From Ophthalmolycus amberensis (taxonomy: Eukaryota; Chordata; Actinopteri; Perciformes; Zoarcidae), in the NCBI GenBank assembly GCA_024529925.1, contig JAFEUB010001537.1:1-64000 (forward strand): 64,000 nt of DNA, read 5' to 3'. The notes under the pieces are model-generated. The model had not been told where the DNA came from, made no database searches, and saw nothing but the letters and a program-made list of their open reading frames with translations. Shown piece by piece: positions 49,578 through 61,985 of the stretch (positions are counted from its first letter, which is position 1; every line of letters begins with the position of its first letter). A program made the translations under genes and the position numbers.

Positions 49578-49720
49578 CTGGGCAAGTTAACGCGTTAATT
49601 TAGCGTTAACGCATTCATTAATTAACATAAAAAGAAATTTAAAAAATGCTGATACGCCGATAAAATAATTATCGGCGTTAAAGCATTTATTAAATTTCTT
49701 TTTATGTTGATAGTCTGTTG
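49578..49720. repeat. 40-bp-arm foldback next to a TTAACGCGTTAA-type repeat
   Basis: The flank GGGCAAGTTAACGCGTTAAT resembles a common fish transposon terminus. Within it 49624-49663 and 49669-49708 are inverted repeats of 40 nt with only four mismatches and a 5-nt loop (AATAA). Confidence 0.75.
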
Positions 49721-50238
49721 CTCACTGGCAGCAGTGGAGGAAGTCTTCAGCAGACAACATTGATGCAGCGTGTGGGAGAAGTATATTTAGATTCACAAAA
49801 GCCACAGAGAAGTGGAGACAAACTGCAGCTGATTAGTATTGATTAGTGTTCGCATCACGTTTGGTGTGAACGCACCTTCAGGATCACAACGAATGACGGC
49901 ATGTATGAGCCTCAAGAATGAGCTAAGAAAGTTAGCGGAAAGATTAATGTGAGACAACATCCGGTTTCTTCAGACGAACATCCGGTTTTCAGAATAAGAT
50001 ATTTCAGAATAAGATAACAAAGTATGAATTATATTCACATTAAGTTTAAAACATGCTACCTGCATCTCGTGAGTTAAAGGGAAAATACACCTAAATTGTG
50101 GGTAAAGTGACCATCATCACCTCTGAGTTACAGCATTATATTGATGAGCTGCATTCACATGCTCTGACTGTCATGAAGACAGACATTTTTGCTGAAACGT
50201 GCTGAAACATTTTATTCCTGTTGCACAGCAGTGTAACG

Positions 50239-50690
50239 CAGTGGTGGGCCGTCAGGGCCTGCAAGGCCTTCTCTGCTGGCCTAAACAGAATCACAAAGCT
50301 ATATATATATATTTTTTTAAATCTATTTTATAATTTTATATTTTTTCTTAAATACACTACATGTATTATAATTTATACAAATATTTTTCCCATTATCTTA
50401 TTTTCACATTGCACAGCTACTGTCTTCCTCAGTTGCTCTGCTTCCAGTGCAGCTTGTTTTAAGTAGAGCTTTTATCCAATCAGATCTCACCTCTGTGTCT
50501 CTGGGTAAGAACAGAGGCCAGAGGCCTGCAGAGTCTCACCTGCAGCCAGTGCAGATTAAAGTACATGGGGACGATATTGTTGATTGTCATAGTGTTCAAC
50601 CAATCAGATCTTTAGTTTGACATGTTGGGCGTATTCTTTGACGTGACAGCGCCTGCTAGCCGGCCTATAATGACGTCAGCATTACATGCC
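50239..50690. mobile_element. Second left-end fragment of the CAGTGGTGGGCC hAT family
   Basis: Starts CAGTGGTGGGCCGTCAGGGC and is colinear with 48193-48600 up to GCCTGCTAGC. The rest of the element is absent. Confidence 0.65.
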
Positions 50691-50698
50691 GCTCAGTG

Positions 50699-52124
<1,426 letters not shown>

Positions 52125-52132
52125 TGTTGACT

Positions 52133-53163
52133 TAGGGCTGGGCGGTATACCGGTTCACCGGTATACCGGTTTCAATTTCCCGTATGATATGAATTTCTCA
52201 TATACCGTCATACCGGTGCACAGCCGAAACAACTTCTGTTGCTCTTCAACAGGCAGCAAAATATATTGTTTGCTGCTAGGAGTGCTGCGGACGGAGCTAG
52301 TTGTCTTACCTGTATTGAGTGGGAGCCATACTCATGGGTTACTTTATAACTTTATAACAACAATTATTATAACAACAATTAACAACCCACAACTAACGCT
52401 CTTTAACAGGGCAAAACACCACGACACAACAGTTTGTGACAGATAAACAATTTGTAGCACTAATAATTGTACATTTATAAAATTTCTCTGCCGAACTGCA
52501 TGCTGGGTAAAGTTCGCTGACAGTCTGCTCACAGCTGTGAGAGGCTCTGTCGCGGCAGTAACGTTACATTAAAGAACAGAAAAGAGCGATGCAGGATGAA
52601 CAAAGACTGAACAATAAAAGTTATTTAGGTCAGACACATGCAACGCTGATTACCATAATATGTGTGGTATTTGTTATAAATGTACATAGACGGTGACAAG
52701 AAGCTATAGGCTACATGTAGCGGCTTCTTCTTCTTTAAATTCCATTGGCGGATCGCAACCAACTTGCATAGTGCATACCGCCACCTACTGTACCGGAGTG
52801 TGCATTTTCAGGGTAACGTTTCTTCACTGTTCTGATAATAAAATAATAAATATATATAAATAACTAAAGAAATAAACCCAAACAACACCTACTAACAACT
52901 AAATCCTACGGTCTAATCCCGTTTCTTTCCATGGAGGGGTTTAGGACCCAGGGGAATGTAGATGAAGGAAACAGGAAGTGACGGAACGGAAGACACGCCA
53001 CACAAACAGCTGTTCACCGCTCGCTGCCCTGCCGTTTCTTTTCGGCGTTAATTAATTAATGCTTTAACTTGGAAAAAAATATATACCTGGTGATATACCG
53101 TGAAACCGCCAGAAACTTAAAAAATACCGTGATATGCATTTTTGGTCATACCGCCCAGCCCTA
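52133..53163. mobile_element. hAT element with exact 8-bp target duplication
   Basis: The left end TAGGGCTGGGCGGTATACCG and the right end CATACCGCCCAGCCCTA are inverted repeats. TGTTGACT flanks both ends (52125-52132 and 53164-53171), the 8-bp duplication diagnostic of hAT transposition. No transposase. Inside, 52730-52830 (TTGGCGGATCGCAACCAACT) looks like a separate common fish repeat nested in it. Confidence 0.85.
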
Positions 53164-53171
53164 TGTTGACT

Positions 53172-53690
53172 GTTAAATATTCATGTGTTAAAGTGATGTA
53201 TGTCAACGTAGCAAGTAAGGGTTAAACAGGGATACATAGGAATGCATGGGAGTTTGAACTCATAGAACAGTATAGCTGTATCATAAGCTAACCAGGCCTC
53301 TCTGCACCTTAGTCAGTGTATATTCGTTTAAATTGAGCTATTGTAGGCACATTCCTAAATTCTATATTTTCGTAGACCCTCTCCAATTCACCTCCCATGC
53401 AACAGGAGTATAATCTGAAGATCCTGAACTAAAACGGGAATTGAGAAGGTGGGCTACATGAATGTACTACAGTAATATCAGCGAGGCTTCGTCGGCTGAA
53501 CGAAGATGTAAATTAAAGGGTAATATAGTTTTACTGAATATTCTGCTGCCAAGATGGGTTGGGCTTTGCACATTGGTTCTGATGAGGTTACCGGTAGTGG
53601 TGCTATATGAGGGGGTGGGTGATGGGGGAAACGTCCGATGGGAGGGGTAGGTAAAGAAGACAATACACGGCGGACCAACATCTCCAGTTA
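53172..53690. other. No gene recognised
   Basis: No exon, RNA gene or transposon end supported. Confidence 0.5.
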
Positions 53691-53699
53691 GACGCTATA

Positions 53700-53945
53700 A
53701 TCAATGCAAGTGTTCAATACTGGGGCCTCTTCTGTTCAACATCTACATGCTTCCACTAGCTCAGATTATGGAAAACAACAAAGTGTGTTATCATAATTAT
53801 GCAGACGACACACAAATCTACATAACTATGTCACCAGGGGACTATAATCCCATACAAGGGCTGGGTAACTGCATTGAACAAATCAACAACTGGATGTGCC
53901 AGAATTTTCACCACCATTTAAATTATGACTTTGAGTATTTTTCTT
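53700..53945 (+). pseudogene. LINE reverse transcriptase fragment
   Basis: Encodes LFNIYMLPLAQIMENN then NYADDTQIYITMSPGDYNPI and CIEQINNWMCQNF, which contains the YADD catalytic motif of non-LTR reverse transcriptases. About 80 residues of the domain remain; both ends are missing. Confidence 0.8.
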
Positions 53946-55029
53946 AATTAATATCATGTGTAACGTTCGTAATGTAACACAGTTATGTAGGTCGGGCTTT
54001 TTAAAGGCTAAATGTGTGGTCTTGATGTTTAGCTAGCTTAACAGTTTCCCCGGTCTGTTTTGCCCGTGAACTTTTTAAATGATAAATGGTGGACCTATTT
54101 AATCTGTAGTGCTTTCAATAAAACGTATTTAATGTAGAAGTATAAACTATTGGTTAATTCTTAATGTGACCGCAATATTATTTTTTATTCATTATTATAT
54201 GTGCCACTGAAGTTTTTCGCTGAACACCTCCATCCCCCACCCCCCCAAGTGAAAACGAGCTTAGCTAGCTAGCTAACATTAGTCAGCAAGTTTGCTAGCC
54301 TCCACTAACGTTACTCTGTCTTAAAGTAGCTCATGCCGGCTGGATTCACATTGTATGGCTGAGTCGCTGTCTATGCTTTGCTCCTCTTTATATTATATTT
54401 TAATGCCAGTAACGTTACTGGCATTAATGCCGCTTATTAGGAACGCAACTGCATTCAGAGCAAAGACTGTATAGCGGACATTTTGACCCCCCCCCCCCCT
54501 CTCTCTCTCTGCCGTGTGTGTGCGCGTGCATGTTTGTACAAGAGTAGGCTGAACTCCACACACAGCGGACAGCAGAGTAGAAACGGCACAGAGATCAAGA
54601 GACGGACTTTTAGTTATAGTTTACTCCTGTCGTAGAGTAAAAACATTAATTTAAAATGACGACAAATCCTCCAGTAGAGACAATATGAATTATTCAGACA
54701 CGTGTATTTGACCGCTCCCTCTGCAGTCAACTCGCTTCATCACTGGTATGTTTTACACAGACAAACGGAGCTGGCAAATGGTTGAATTAACTACGTCGAA
54801 CGTCAATTGTAGGTTAAACGCAAATAGTTGAGCCTTGTTCAGTGAAGGGTCTCCAAACAGTTGACATTTTGTTACAACCAGCCCCTCCTATTACCAGCAG
54901 TGTGTCTCCACATCAGCAGACAGGATCAGTGAGGCCATAGTGCTGTTAGCCAGTTTAATGTTAACTGTTGAATAGTACAACTTTATGTAGTTTGTTTTTG
55001 TAATGTTTAGACTTGACATACATAATGAG
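53946..55029. other. No gene recognised; contains a perfect palindrome
   Basis: Holds the 28-bp palindrome at 54400-54427, a poly(C)/(CT) tract at 54487-54510 and TAGC/TAACGTTA-rich stretches common near fish genes. A promoter or 5' UTR is possible but no coding exon follows. Confidence 0.45.
54400..54427. other. Perfect 28-bp palindrome
   Basis: Each half is 14 nt, TTAATGCCAGTAAC followed directly by its reverse complement with no spacer. The centre is the TAACGTTA motif. Confidence 0.95.
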
Positions 55030-56288
55030 TAGTGGTGTCACGGATCACGGATCGATCCGTGATCCGTTCGGATCACCCCTCACGGTTCGGATCACTCGTG
55101 AACCGCGGATCAATCGAGTATTTTTTTTTTTTTTTTTGACAGTGTAATCATCATAGTGTGTAAAGTTCTACTGCTGCTGTTCCTTTTCAAGTAACAAGTC
55201 CCCAAATATCAATGCAGAGTGTCAGTGAACAGATATAAAGCAGTAGTGTGTTCACGTGAACGGAGCAGGTTAGAAGCATTTAACGGTGAAGTCATGGCGA
55301 GCGGAGGAACGTCAGAAGCCGCGACGTCATTTAAGTCGCAAGTTTGGGAACATTTTGTCTTCCCTGTAACGTATAATGACGGATGAGGGTGGTGGACAAA
55401 CCGTTACGGTATGTAGGCGTTATTTAAAGAGAGACGCACGACAACGGCAAAACATCGGCATGTCCACACATATGAAGAGACACCATCCCGTCTGTCAGCG
55501 ACGGGGGACACTCCGGTGTAGAAAACAAAGGATTTCTAAATCTGGTTAAAATGCTTGAGCCACGCTACGTAGTCCACTCACGCACCCACTTCAGTGTGAA
55601 GCTGTTCCACACCTCTATGAGAAGGAAAAGACTAGAGACTGCTTTCACCACGGCGGAGTGATTCTCCGGTGCTGTAGACACGCCCCCTCTGTGAGAGTCA
55701 TACACACACACACCTGGTTCAGGTGCTGACAGAAGTGTCAGAGTGAAGCTAGACAGGCCCAATAGTATCCCAGTCACCACAGAAAGGTCAACCCTCTCCC
55801 CAGACAATGGAGATATTCTCATCTTTTTGAAAATAATGTCACAGTAATGGTAAACATTATTGTGTATTTCAATGGCATAACCTGACAGGAAGTAAACATA
55901 GACCCAAGTTGTTGCTGAGCAGTTCAGTTCAGTGTAAACAGTGGAAGCTAGCTCACTGGCTGTTTCTTTCTTTCAATATTGATGAAAGGACAAGAGTATC
56001 AACATACCTCATGTTGCACTTAAACTTAACATAATTCTTGAATGTATTATTTTTATTTATTTATTTCATTTTGTTTCAAATTGGACATCTTCAATATTTT
56101 TGTTTTCATGTAAGACTATAGCCCAAAGTTCTTTGCTTTAAGTGTTCTTGAAGTTCTTTAATTAATAAATGGAAAGCAAATATTTGTCTCCTCCCCTTTT
56201 CTTTGTTGATCCGAAAAATGATCCGAACCGTGACTCCTGAACCGTGATCCGAACCGAACCGTGAGGTTTGTGATCCGTGACACCCCTA
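55030..56288. mobile_element. hAT/ZBED-type element with exact 8-bp target duplication
   Basis: The left end TAGTGGTGTCACGGATCACG and the right end GATCCGTGACACCCCTA are inverted repeats, with further GATCCG copies inside each end. ATAATGAG flanks both ends (55022-55029 and 56289-56296). The interior carries a broken BED zinc-finger N-terminus but no transposase core. Confidence 0.88.
55294..55500 (+). pseudogene. BED zinc-finger (ZBED/hAT transposase N-terminus) remnant
   Basis: The frame starts MASGGTSEAATSFKSQVWEH and continues FVFPVTYNDG before a TGA. After frame changes the tail STHMKRHHP supplies the histidine end of a BED finger; one of the paired cysteines appears lost. It resembles the N-terminus of ZBED1-like hAT transposases. 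Confidence 0.6.
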
Positions 56289-56296
56289 ATAATGAG

Positions 56297-56867
56297 ATAT
56301 ATTATGCAGGTTAGGGCCTGGCACTAAATATTCTACAAACAAGTTAATACTAACAATTAAACAATAAATTATATATGTATTATTCTAGTAATCTTTGACA
56401 GGTTGGAGGGTTTCAGAGACTTCCTTTACTCATTTCTGAGACTTGCGCTGTTGAATTGGATTATATTGAGAGGCGGTTCTCGTACTCTCTACAAGTAAAT
56501 GTAATACATTTCAACATCACAATCTATTGTCTCACTTATAACAAAACAAAGCTAAAACTGAATATTTTAACCATCATCAAGTTTGAAACTCTTGCAGGGC
56601 TATTATTATACTGCACACGATTTAGCTAACTCAATAAACTGAATAAGTGTATTTGAAAATTAGATGTATGAATCGGTTTATCCTTTTTTTGTAATCTAGA
56701 GGATGTTTGCTTCAAAATCACTTTATCCCTGTTTTTGTTTTCAGTATTTTGAAATTGTAAAGATTGATAATTTAATCATAAAGGAAATAAATGTTATATT
56801 TGTGTTGAATACATATATTTGCTTTTTTTACTAAACATGCAATTCATTTAATTTTTTCTGTTTCCAG
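56297..56867. other. No exon; probable intron or flank of the SAMD3-like pseudogene
   Basis: AT-rich sequence ending in the acceptor TTTTTTCTGTTTCCAG at 56867. Confidence 0.45.
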
Positions 56868-57163
56868 ATATCAAGAATGTCCAGTTCAAGCCATTCAAGA
56901 GGTCAAAAAAGGGAGAGATCCATTTCTTGCCAGAGCCACCTGAGGGACAAACTGCCGGTAAATCTGAGAAGAATCGCGAGACCAGACCATGCTTCTAGAA
57001 GTGCAGAAGAAAGAACCAGATTCACAGCTTCTGGATGATCTGATGATTGCAACATTCTCGCAAAGAAGAAGTGAAATCATTGGTAACGAGCCACTCATCT
57101 CTGCAGTCATGGACAGATGGCCTGCATTGTTTAGTGAAAGACAGGTAATGTTTTGCCAACTGA

Positions 57164-58143
57164 TGCCATGTCCACACTTGTCCACTTTTCCTACGTTTAC
57201 ACTGAGCAGCCACACGACGCCGGAGTTTTGGAGCAGCCTTAACGGAGGAACCTGAAAACTCCGCCGAGGTTGGAGGTATGTGAGAACTCCGGGGTTTTGG
57301 TTCAGTGTAGACGTCGGATACGGATGTCTGTTAGAAAAAAATGAGCCCACACCCGTGCTCGCTACTGGATTGGTTATTACCAGCCATGACGTCTCCGTCC
57401 CTGATTCGTCACACTCACTATCATCGTACCCGGAAGAAAACAAAACAGCCGGGACATGGATAACGAGCCTTGCTTGCTTTGTTGTCTGTAGTAGCAGCTA
57501 TTGTGGAGTTAAATTCGTCATTTTACAATGCTGCTAATGCCTACATGCGGAGGAGGCGAGCTGTTCTTCGAGCGATGAGCGAGCTGCTTGACCATCGGCG
57601 ATCAGGAGAGGCTGTCTGAAGCTACAGTTAGCAATAAATGCTATTCAGAGCTACAGCTACAAACAGAGGAAACGAGTGAGAGACGAGTGATCGACGCTGA
57701 TTCCTTTTACTTTTTCCGTTTGGTAGCCTTGAGAGACCTTAGTCTGCAAGTATTTCTTTATGAAAATATGTACGAAGATATATTATATTCGCTAATGCTA
57801 ATCGCGGTTAGCATTTCCCCATTGGCGGTAATGTTAAAATAAGCTTAGAAGCTAGCGAGTCGGACCTGTTTCATGATGTTGTGCCCTAAAAGATGGAGCA
57901 AATGCCCTAAAGAATTGATAGAGGGCGAAGATGATGTCCCTGTGTCTCTGCTGGGTGACCCAGCTTATCCCCTGATGCCGTATCTCAAGGAATACCCCAA
58001 TGGAGCTAACGTTACATTCATCAGCCCCCACGGCAACAACAGACAACACAGAGGAAGCGAGTGATCGACGTGTGTTGACCACATTTATGGACCATAATCG
58101 AGTAAACGTTTCCGTGTAAGTGTTGATTTTAAAGTAAAGTTGA

Positions 58144-58184
<41 letters not shown>

Positions 58185-58543
58185 TATAGAGACAGACAGA
58201 CCTGCAGCGCTGTAACTACGTCTGAAAAATAAAACTTCTAAAACTTTCCACGAACTGTGTCTGTTTGAGTTTATAGAGGAAGATCTTAAGTATCAAATAC
58301 AACCTTTCATTATTAAAGACTACTTTATTACTCTGTCATATTTTTTTTTTAACTAAGCAAGCAATCCACTCCCTGTTTACACCATCACGCGCATGCCCAG
58401 TGTACGTTAATGGTCACGTGCTGTCCGCCTTGAAGGCTGCCGTGTGGATGCTCCAATAATGCTGAAAACTCCCGCGTGGACGGAGATCGGTTCTATTTGA
58501 AAACTCTGCATCCAACAAGACACGGCCTAGTGTGGATATGGCC
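57164..58543 (+). mobile_element. PIF/Harbinger element inside an intron
   Basis: The left end TGCCATGTCCACACTTG and the right end CTAGTGTGGATATGGCC are inverted repeats. TGA flanks both sides (57161-57163 and 58544-58546), fitting the 3-bp target duplication of PIF/Harbinger. The interior holds a transposase remnant and a (GA)n at 58149-58181. Confidence 0.7.
57873..58064 (+). pseudogene. Harbinger transposase (DDE_Tnp_4) remnant
   Basis: VSLLGDPAYPLMPYLKEYPN matches the GDxAYPLxPWL block around the second catalytic Asp of PIF/Harbinger (HARBI1-type) transposases. Only this short block is preserved, in the same strand as the host gene. Confidence 0.7.
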
Positions 58544-59430
58544 TGAGTATAGCATAGAAATCCTGTATTTTCATTTCAATACTGCTCTTATTTTCCCTCA
58601 CTCATACATATTTCTCTGCATTTTGTCATCTGTCTGTTTCAGCTGAGTGCCGAGTTCAGTAGGATTGCCACTAAAGACCTGCTGGAGTCATTCCTGGATG
58701 GACTAGATGCCTTGGTGCCAAGTCTTCTAGAGCTGTACAAAGCAGGTGTTTCATCGAGCAGGAGATTGCGTCTGCGCGGTGTGCTGCAGTGTCTGCAAAA
58801 GGAGGTATGTACTGTGTTGAAAACAAGTTTCTTGTTATTGTGTATTAAAATTAGGATTATAGCTTTGGTATCACATTCATCTACTCTTGCCTGTTCTTGT
58901 AGGACACAAACCAAAACAGAAGAACAGCCGCCCTGCTTGGTCTTCCATGCTATCTTTCAGAGGATTCCACCGACATAATCCGGATGTGTGACGTAAGAAA
59001 CTGTATTTACACCTTTACTACACTCACAGAAATTATAGTCTAGTAATTAGAGTGGCAGTTATGTTTTAAATTTGGAGATGTCGGTTAAGATTTGAATGTC
59101 TTTATACATCTTCAGGCCCATGGAGAACCTTGATGTGATCATGAAAGGAATGCAGGTTGGACTGTTGATTGGACACGAAGGCACTCTGCAAGATGCATTT
59201 CCTTTGGAAGTCTTCAATGTGGCTGTGGTAGCAGAGGAGAAGATCATCCTACATAAGCTCGGAGACATCCCCACAGGCTTTGCCATGTTAATGGCCGCAA
59301 TCTACTGCCTTAACCTGTGAGTTCCTTCACCTGTGAGTTCCTTCAGAGGGTCATTATGAACATTAAACCGGACCAATGCTCAGCAAGAGTCCATGGGCTC
59401 AGAAACAAACTGCTCAGATATTGCAAGTAA

Positions 59431-59957
59431 ACAAATGAAGGCACATCTGAAGTCCCTGCTTGGAGGAGGCTGTTATTCTGGACTCTAACTTTGTTGTTCA
59501 TACAAACACTGTTCATGGTTTAACAGGAGTTGCATATTGGGTAAAGTAAGTCAAGTTTTGTTGAAAAATGTAAAAGTGAAAAACCTTACAGACTGTTCTG
59601 AACTGTAGGTTGGTTGTTTAAACATAAAAAAAACTTTCGCGATGCACTAACTTTTATAACGAAAACACAAACAAAATCTTAAGGATTGTTTTATAAAGTT
59701 CCCAGTATCCCACATTTTACCTCTGCATCTCTTCTCTCATTCCCCCTTTCTCAAAGTATGCGATTAAGTCATGCCCTTTTTCTGTGTTTACAATGTTCTT
59801 GTTCATATTGAGATTTTATGAAACTATATTCATTATCTCACATTTTGCCTCGTAGTACCTTACCTCAACACTTCTAGTTGTCAACATTATGTGTTGAACA
59901 TGACTGTATTGATGTTATGGCCTGTTTAAGGTACAGTATGCAACATTTTTGTGGATG
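59431..59957. other. No gene recognised
   Basis: 3' flank of the SAMD3-like pseudogene; no further exons. Confidence 0.5.
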
Positions 59958-60033
59958 ATTTTATGAACCTCTTTTAATTATCTCACAGTTGTATAGTGAC
60001 AAATGTGAGATAATTAAAAGAGGTCCATAAAAT
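59958..60033. other. 30-bp-arm inverted repeat beside a minisatellite
   Basis: 59958-59987 (ATTTTATGAACCTCTTTTAA and on) pairs with 60004-60033 with one mismatch and a 16-nt loop. A further GTGGA/TCCAC extends the arms with one indel. Confidence 0.85.
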
Positions 60034-60191
60034 GTCCACAACCCCACCTTCTGTCAGTCTGTCCACAACCCCACCTTCTGTCAGTCTGTCCACAACCCCA
60101 CCTTCTGTCTGTCTCTCCACAACCCCACCTTCTGTCAGTCTGTCCACAACCCCACCTTCTGTCTGTCTCTCCACAACCCCACCTTCTCTCA
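60034..60191. repeat. 27-bp minisatellite, about 6 units
   Basis: Units of the form GTCCACAACCCCACCTTCTG then TCAGTCT, with alternating GTC/CTC starts. It is open in one frame on each strand as a 9-residue repeat (STTPPSVSL), with no sign of a gene. Confidence 0.9.
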
Positions 60192-61290
60192 GATTGCCTC
60201 CACTTGTATGTGGTAACATTGTTTTAAACACAGCTATTTAAGTGTCGGCATGTTTGAGATGTACTTAAACACAATGTTCAAGCTTGTGTATCTTTTCATC
60301 AAATAAATGCTATATTTTTAAATCAGAAGTAAGAATTATGGGTGATTTAATATTTTTTATTTTCTGACAAAGCAAACTTGCAGTTAACTTTTATATGTAA
60401 GTTGAAACCAATTTGGAATTTAAATCCTCTTAACTTGAAATGGCAAGTTGTATACACATGGTTAAGTTATTTTAACTTGAAACTGTGAGCTACAATAATG
60501 CAGAAATGCGTGTTGGTTTCACTAGGTAAGGAAAGTTTTCTTGACCTGATGTAAAACAATTCTTTGTTTTAACTCGCTGTATCAAGTTCAAACAACAAGT
60601 GAAAAAAAGTTCAATCACCTGACAACTTGAACAGTAATGTTGAGACAACTAGAACATTGCAGTTAAATCAACTTGATGAACTTTGATTTCTGAGTTGACT
60701 CAAAAGCAGTCCTCAAGTTAAGTTAACTCACATTTTCAAGGCAGCAGGTGAACTTTCGTTTGCAAGTTTAACTGACTTGAAATGTCTTACAGTGTAGGTA
60801 ATCGTTTTGAGTCGTATGTAGACAATTTAAAGCTTCTGTGATACAGCAGCAGGATCTCATGTTCGTGGTAAACACACCACCAGTGATGAAATATATGTTT
60901 GACCTGCACTGGTGGGAATATTGGCATATCATATTGATATAGTTCCTCAATGTTAATCCTGATTTACTGTTCAAAACATAATATTGGATCAACAGGATTT
61001 CCTAGTCAAAATAGAAGAACATGTTGTATGAATATGCTGTGTGACATCCTCTCTCGTCTCTTCTCTGAACAGATGCTGTTATTCAAGAGTTTCCGCAGTC
61101 TTATATTTCTGGAAAATGCACTCTATTACAATTATTTGAAAGTGTGTTTAAAGTTTTAATTTGCAAATTGTTAGACGTACGATGTTAGTACATTTTATAT
61201 ATTTGCAAATAATACAATTCTTGGCAGTGTATTGCAATGTACTATTATAAATATATTATAATATATTAAGAATATATCTGAAATTCAATA
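60192..61290. other. No gene recognised
   Basis: AT-rich. 60360-60800 is full of AACTTGA/TCAAGTT motifs in both orientations, as in a diverged fish repeat. Confidence 0.5.
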
Positions 61291-61985
61291 AAGGCAAGGC
61301 AAGGCAAGTTTATTTGTATAGCACATTTCAACAACAAGGTAATTCAAAGTGCTTCACATAAAACCATTAAAAGCATCAAAACATAAGGCAAAAGAAAAGG
61401 AGATTTAAAAACAATTAAAGAAACAGTGTAAGAAATAAAATTCAGTAGTAAAATGCAGAAATGCAGGAAATTGATTAATATATTAATTGAATGTGGTTCA
61501 ATTAAAGGCAGCAGCAAACAGAAAGGTCTTCAATCTTGATTTAAATGAGCTGAGGGTCTCAGCAGACCTGCAGCTTTCTGGGACTTTGTTCCAGATATGT
61601 GGAGCAGAAAAACTGAACGCTGCTTCTCCATGTTTAGTTCTGACTCTGGGAACAGAAAGTAGACCGGTCCCAGACGACCTGAGGGGTCGGGATGGTTCAT
61701 AAGGTAGTAGCAGATCGGAGATGTATTTTGGTCCAAAACCATTCAGTGCTTTGTAAACCAACAGCAGGATTTTAAAGTCAATTCTTTGTTGGACAGGAAG
61801 CCAGTGCAAAGACCTCAGAACTGGAGTGATGTGATCCACCCTCCTGGTCTTAGTGAGGACTCGAGCTGCAGCGTTCTGAATCAGCTGCAGCTTTCTGACG
61901 GACTTTTTACAGAGACCTGTAAACACACCGTTACAGTAGTCCAGTCTGCTGAAGATAAATGCGTGGACAAGTTTTTCCAAATCCT
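61291..61985 (-). mobile_element. L2-like LINE, 5'-truncated 3' end
   Basis: A minus-strand frame of 160 codons (61498-61980) reads SRLDYCNGVFTGL, QLIQNAAARVLTKTRR, ITPVLRSLHWLPVQQRIDFK, LLVYKALNGFGPKYISDLL, the C-terminal part of an L2/CR1-clade reverse transcriptase protein. It ends with a stop and a 3' tail finishing in CCTTGCCTTGCCTT repeats near 61291. Insertion 5'-truncated the element. The frame is still open, so it is fairly young. Confidence 0.8.

Larger units (their letters stand above)
56868..59430 (+). pseudogene. SAMD3-like family gene, C-terminal half, decayed
   Basis: Exons: 56868-57144, 58643-58804, 58903-58992, 59116-59430. Readable pieces are FKPFKRSKKGEIHFLPEPPE, then after a 1-bp frame change LLEVQKKEPDSQLLDDLM and ISAVMDRWPALFSERQ; LSAEFSRIATKDLLESFLD; NRRTAALLGLPCYLSED; GDIPTGFAMLMAAIYCLNL; and RVIMNIKPDQCSARVHGL to a TAA. 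From memory these follow, in order, the C-terminal region of the fish SAMD3-like proteins. In the last exon a short tandem duplication (CCTGTGAGTTCCTTCA) and a deletion replace the expected YP..YTFE segment and bring in a TGA. The first intron is enlarged by a PIF/Harbinger insertion. The N-terminal SAM region is not in view. Confidence 0.65.

Noticed and set aside
60032..60241. Secreted Thr/Pro repeat protein
   Set aside because: Translation of the 27-bp minisatellite; no signal peptide or conserved flank.
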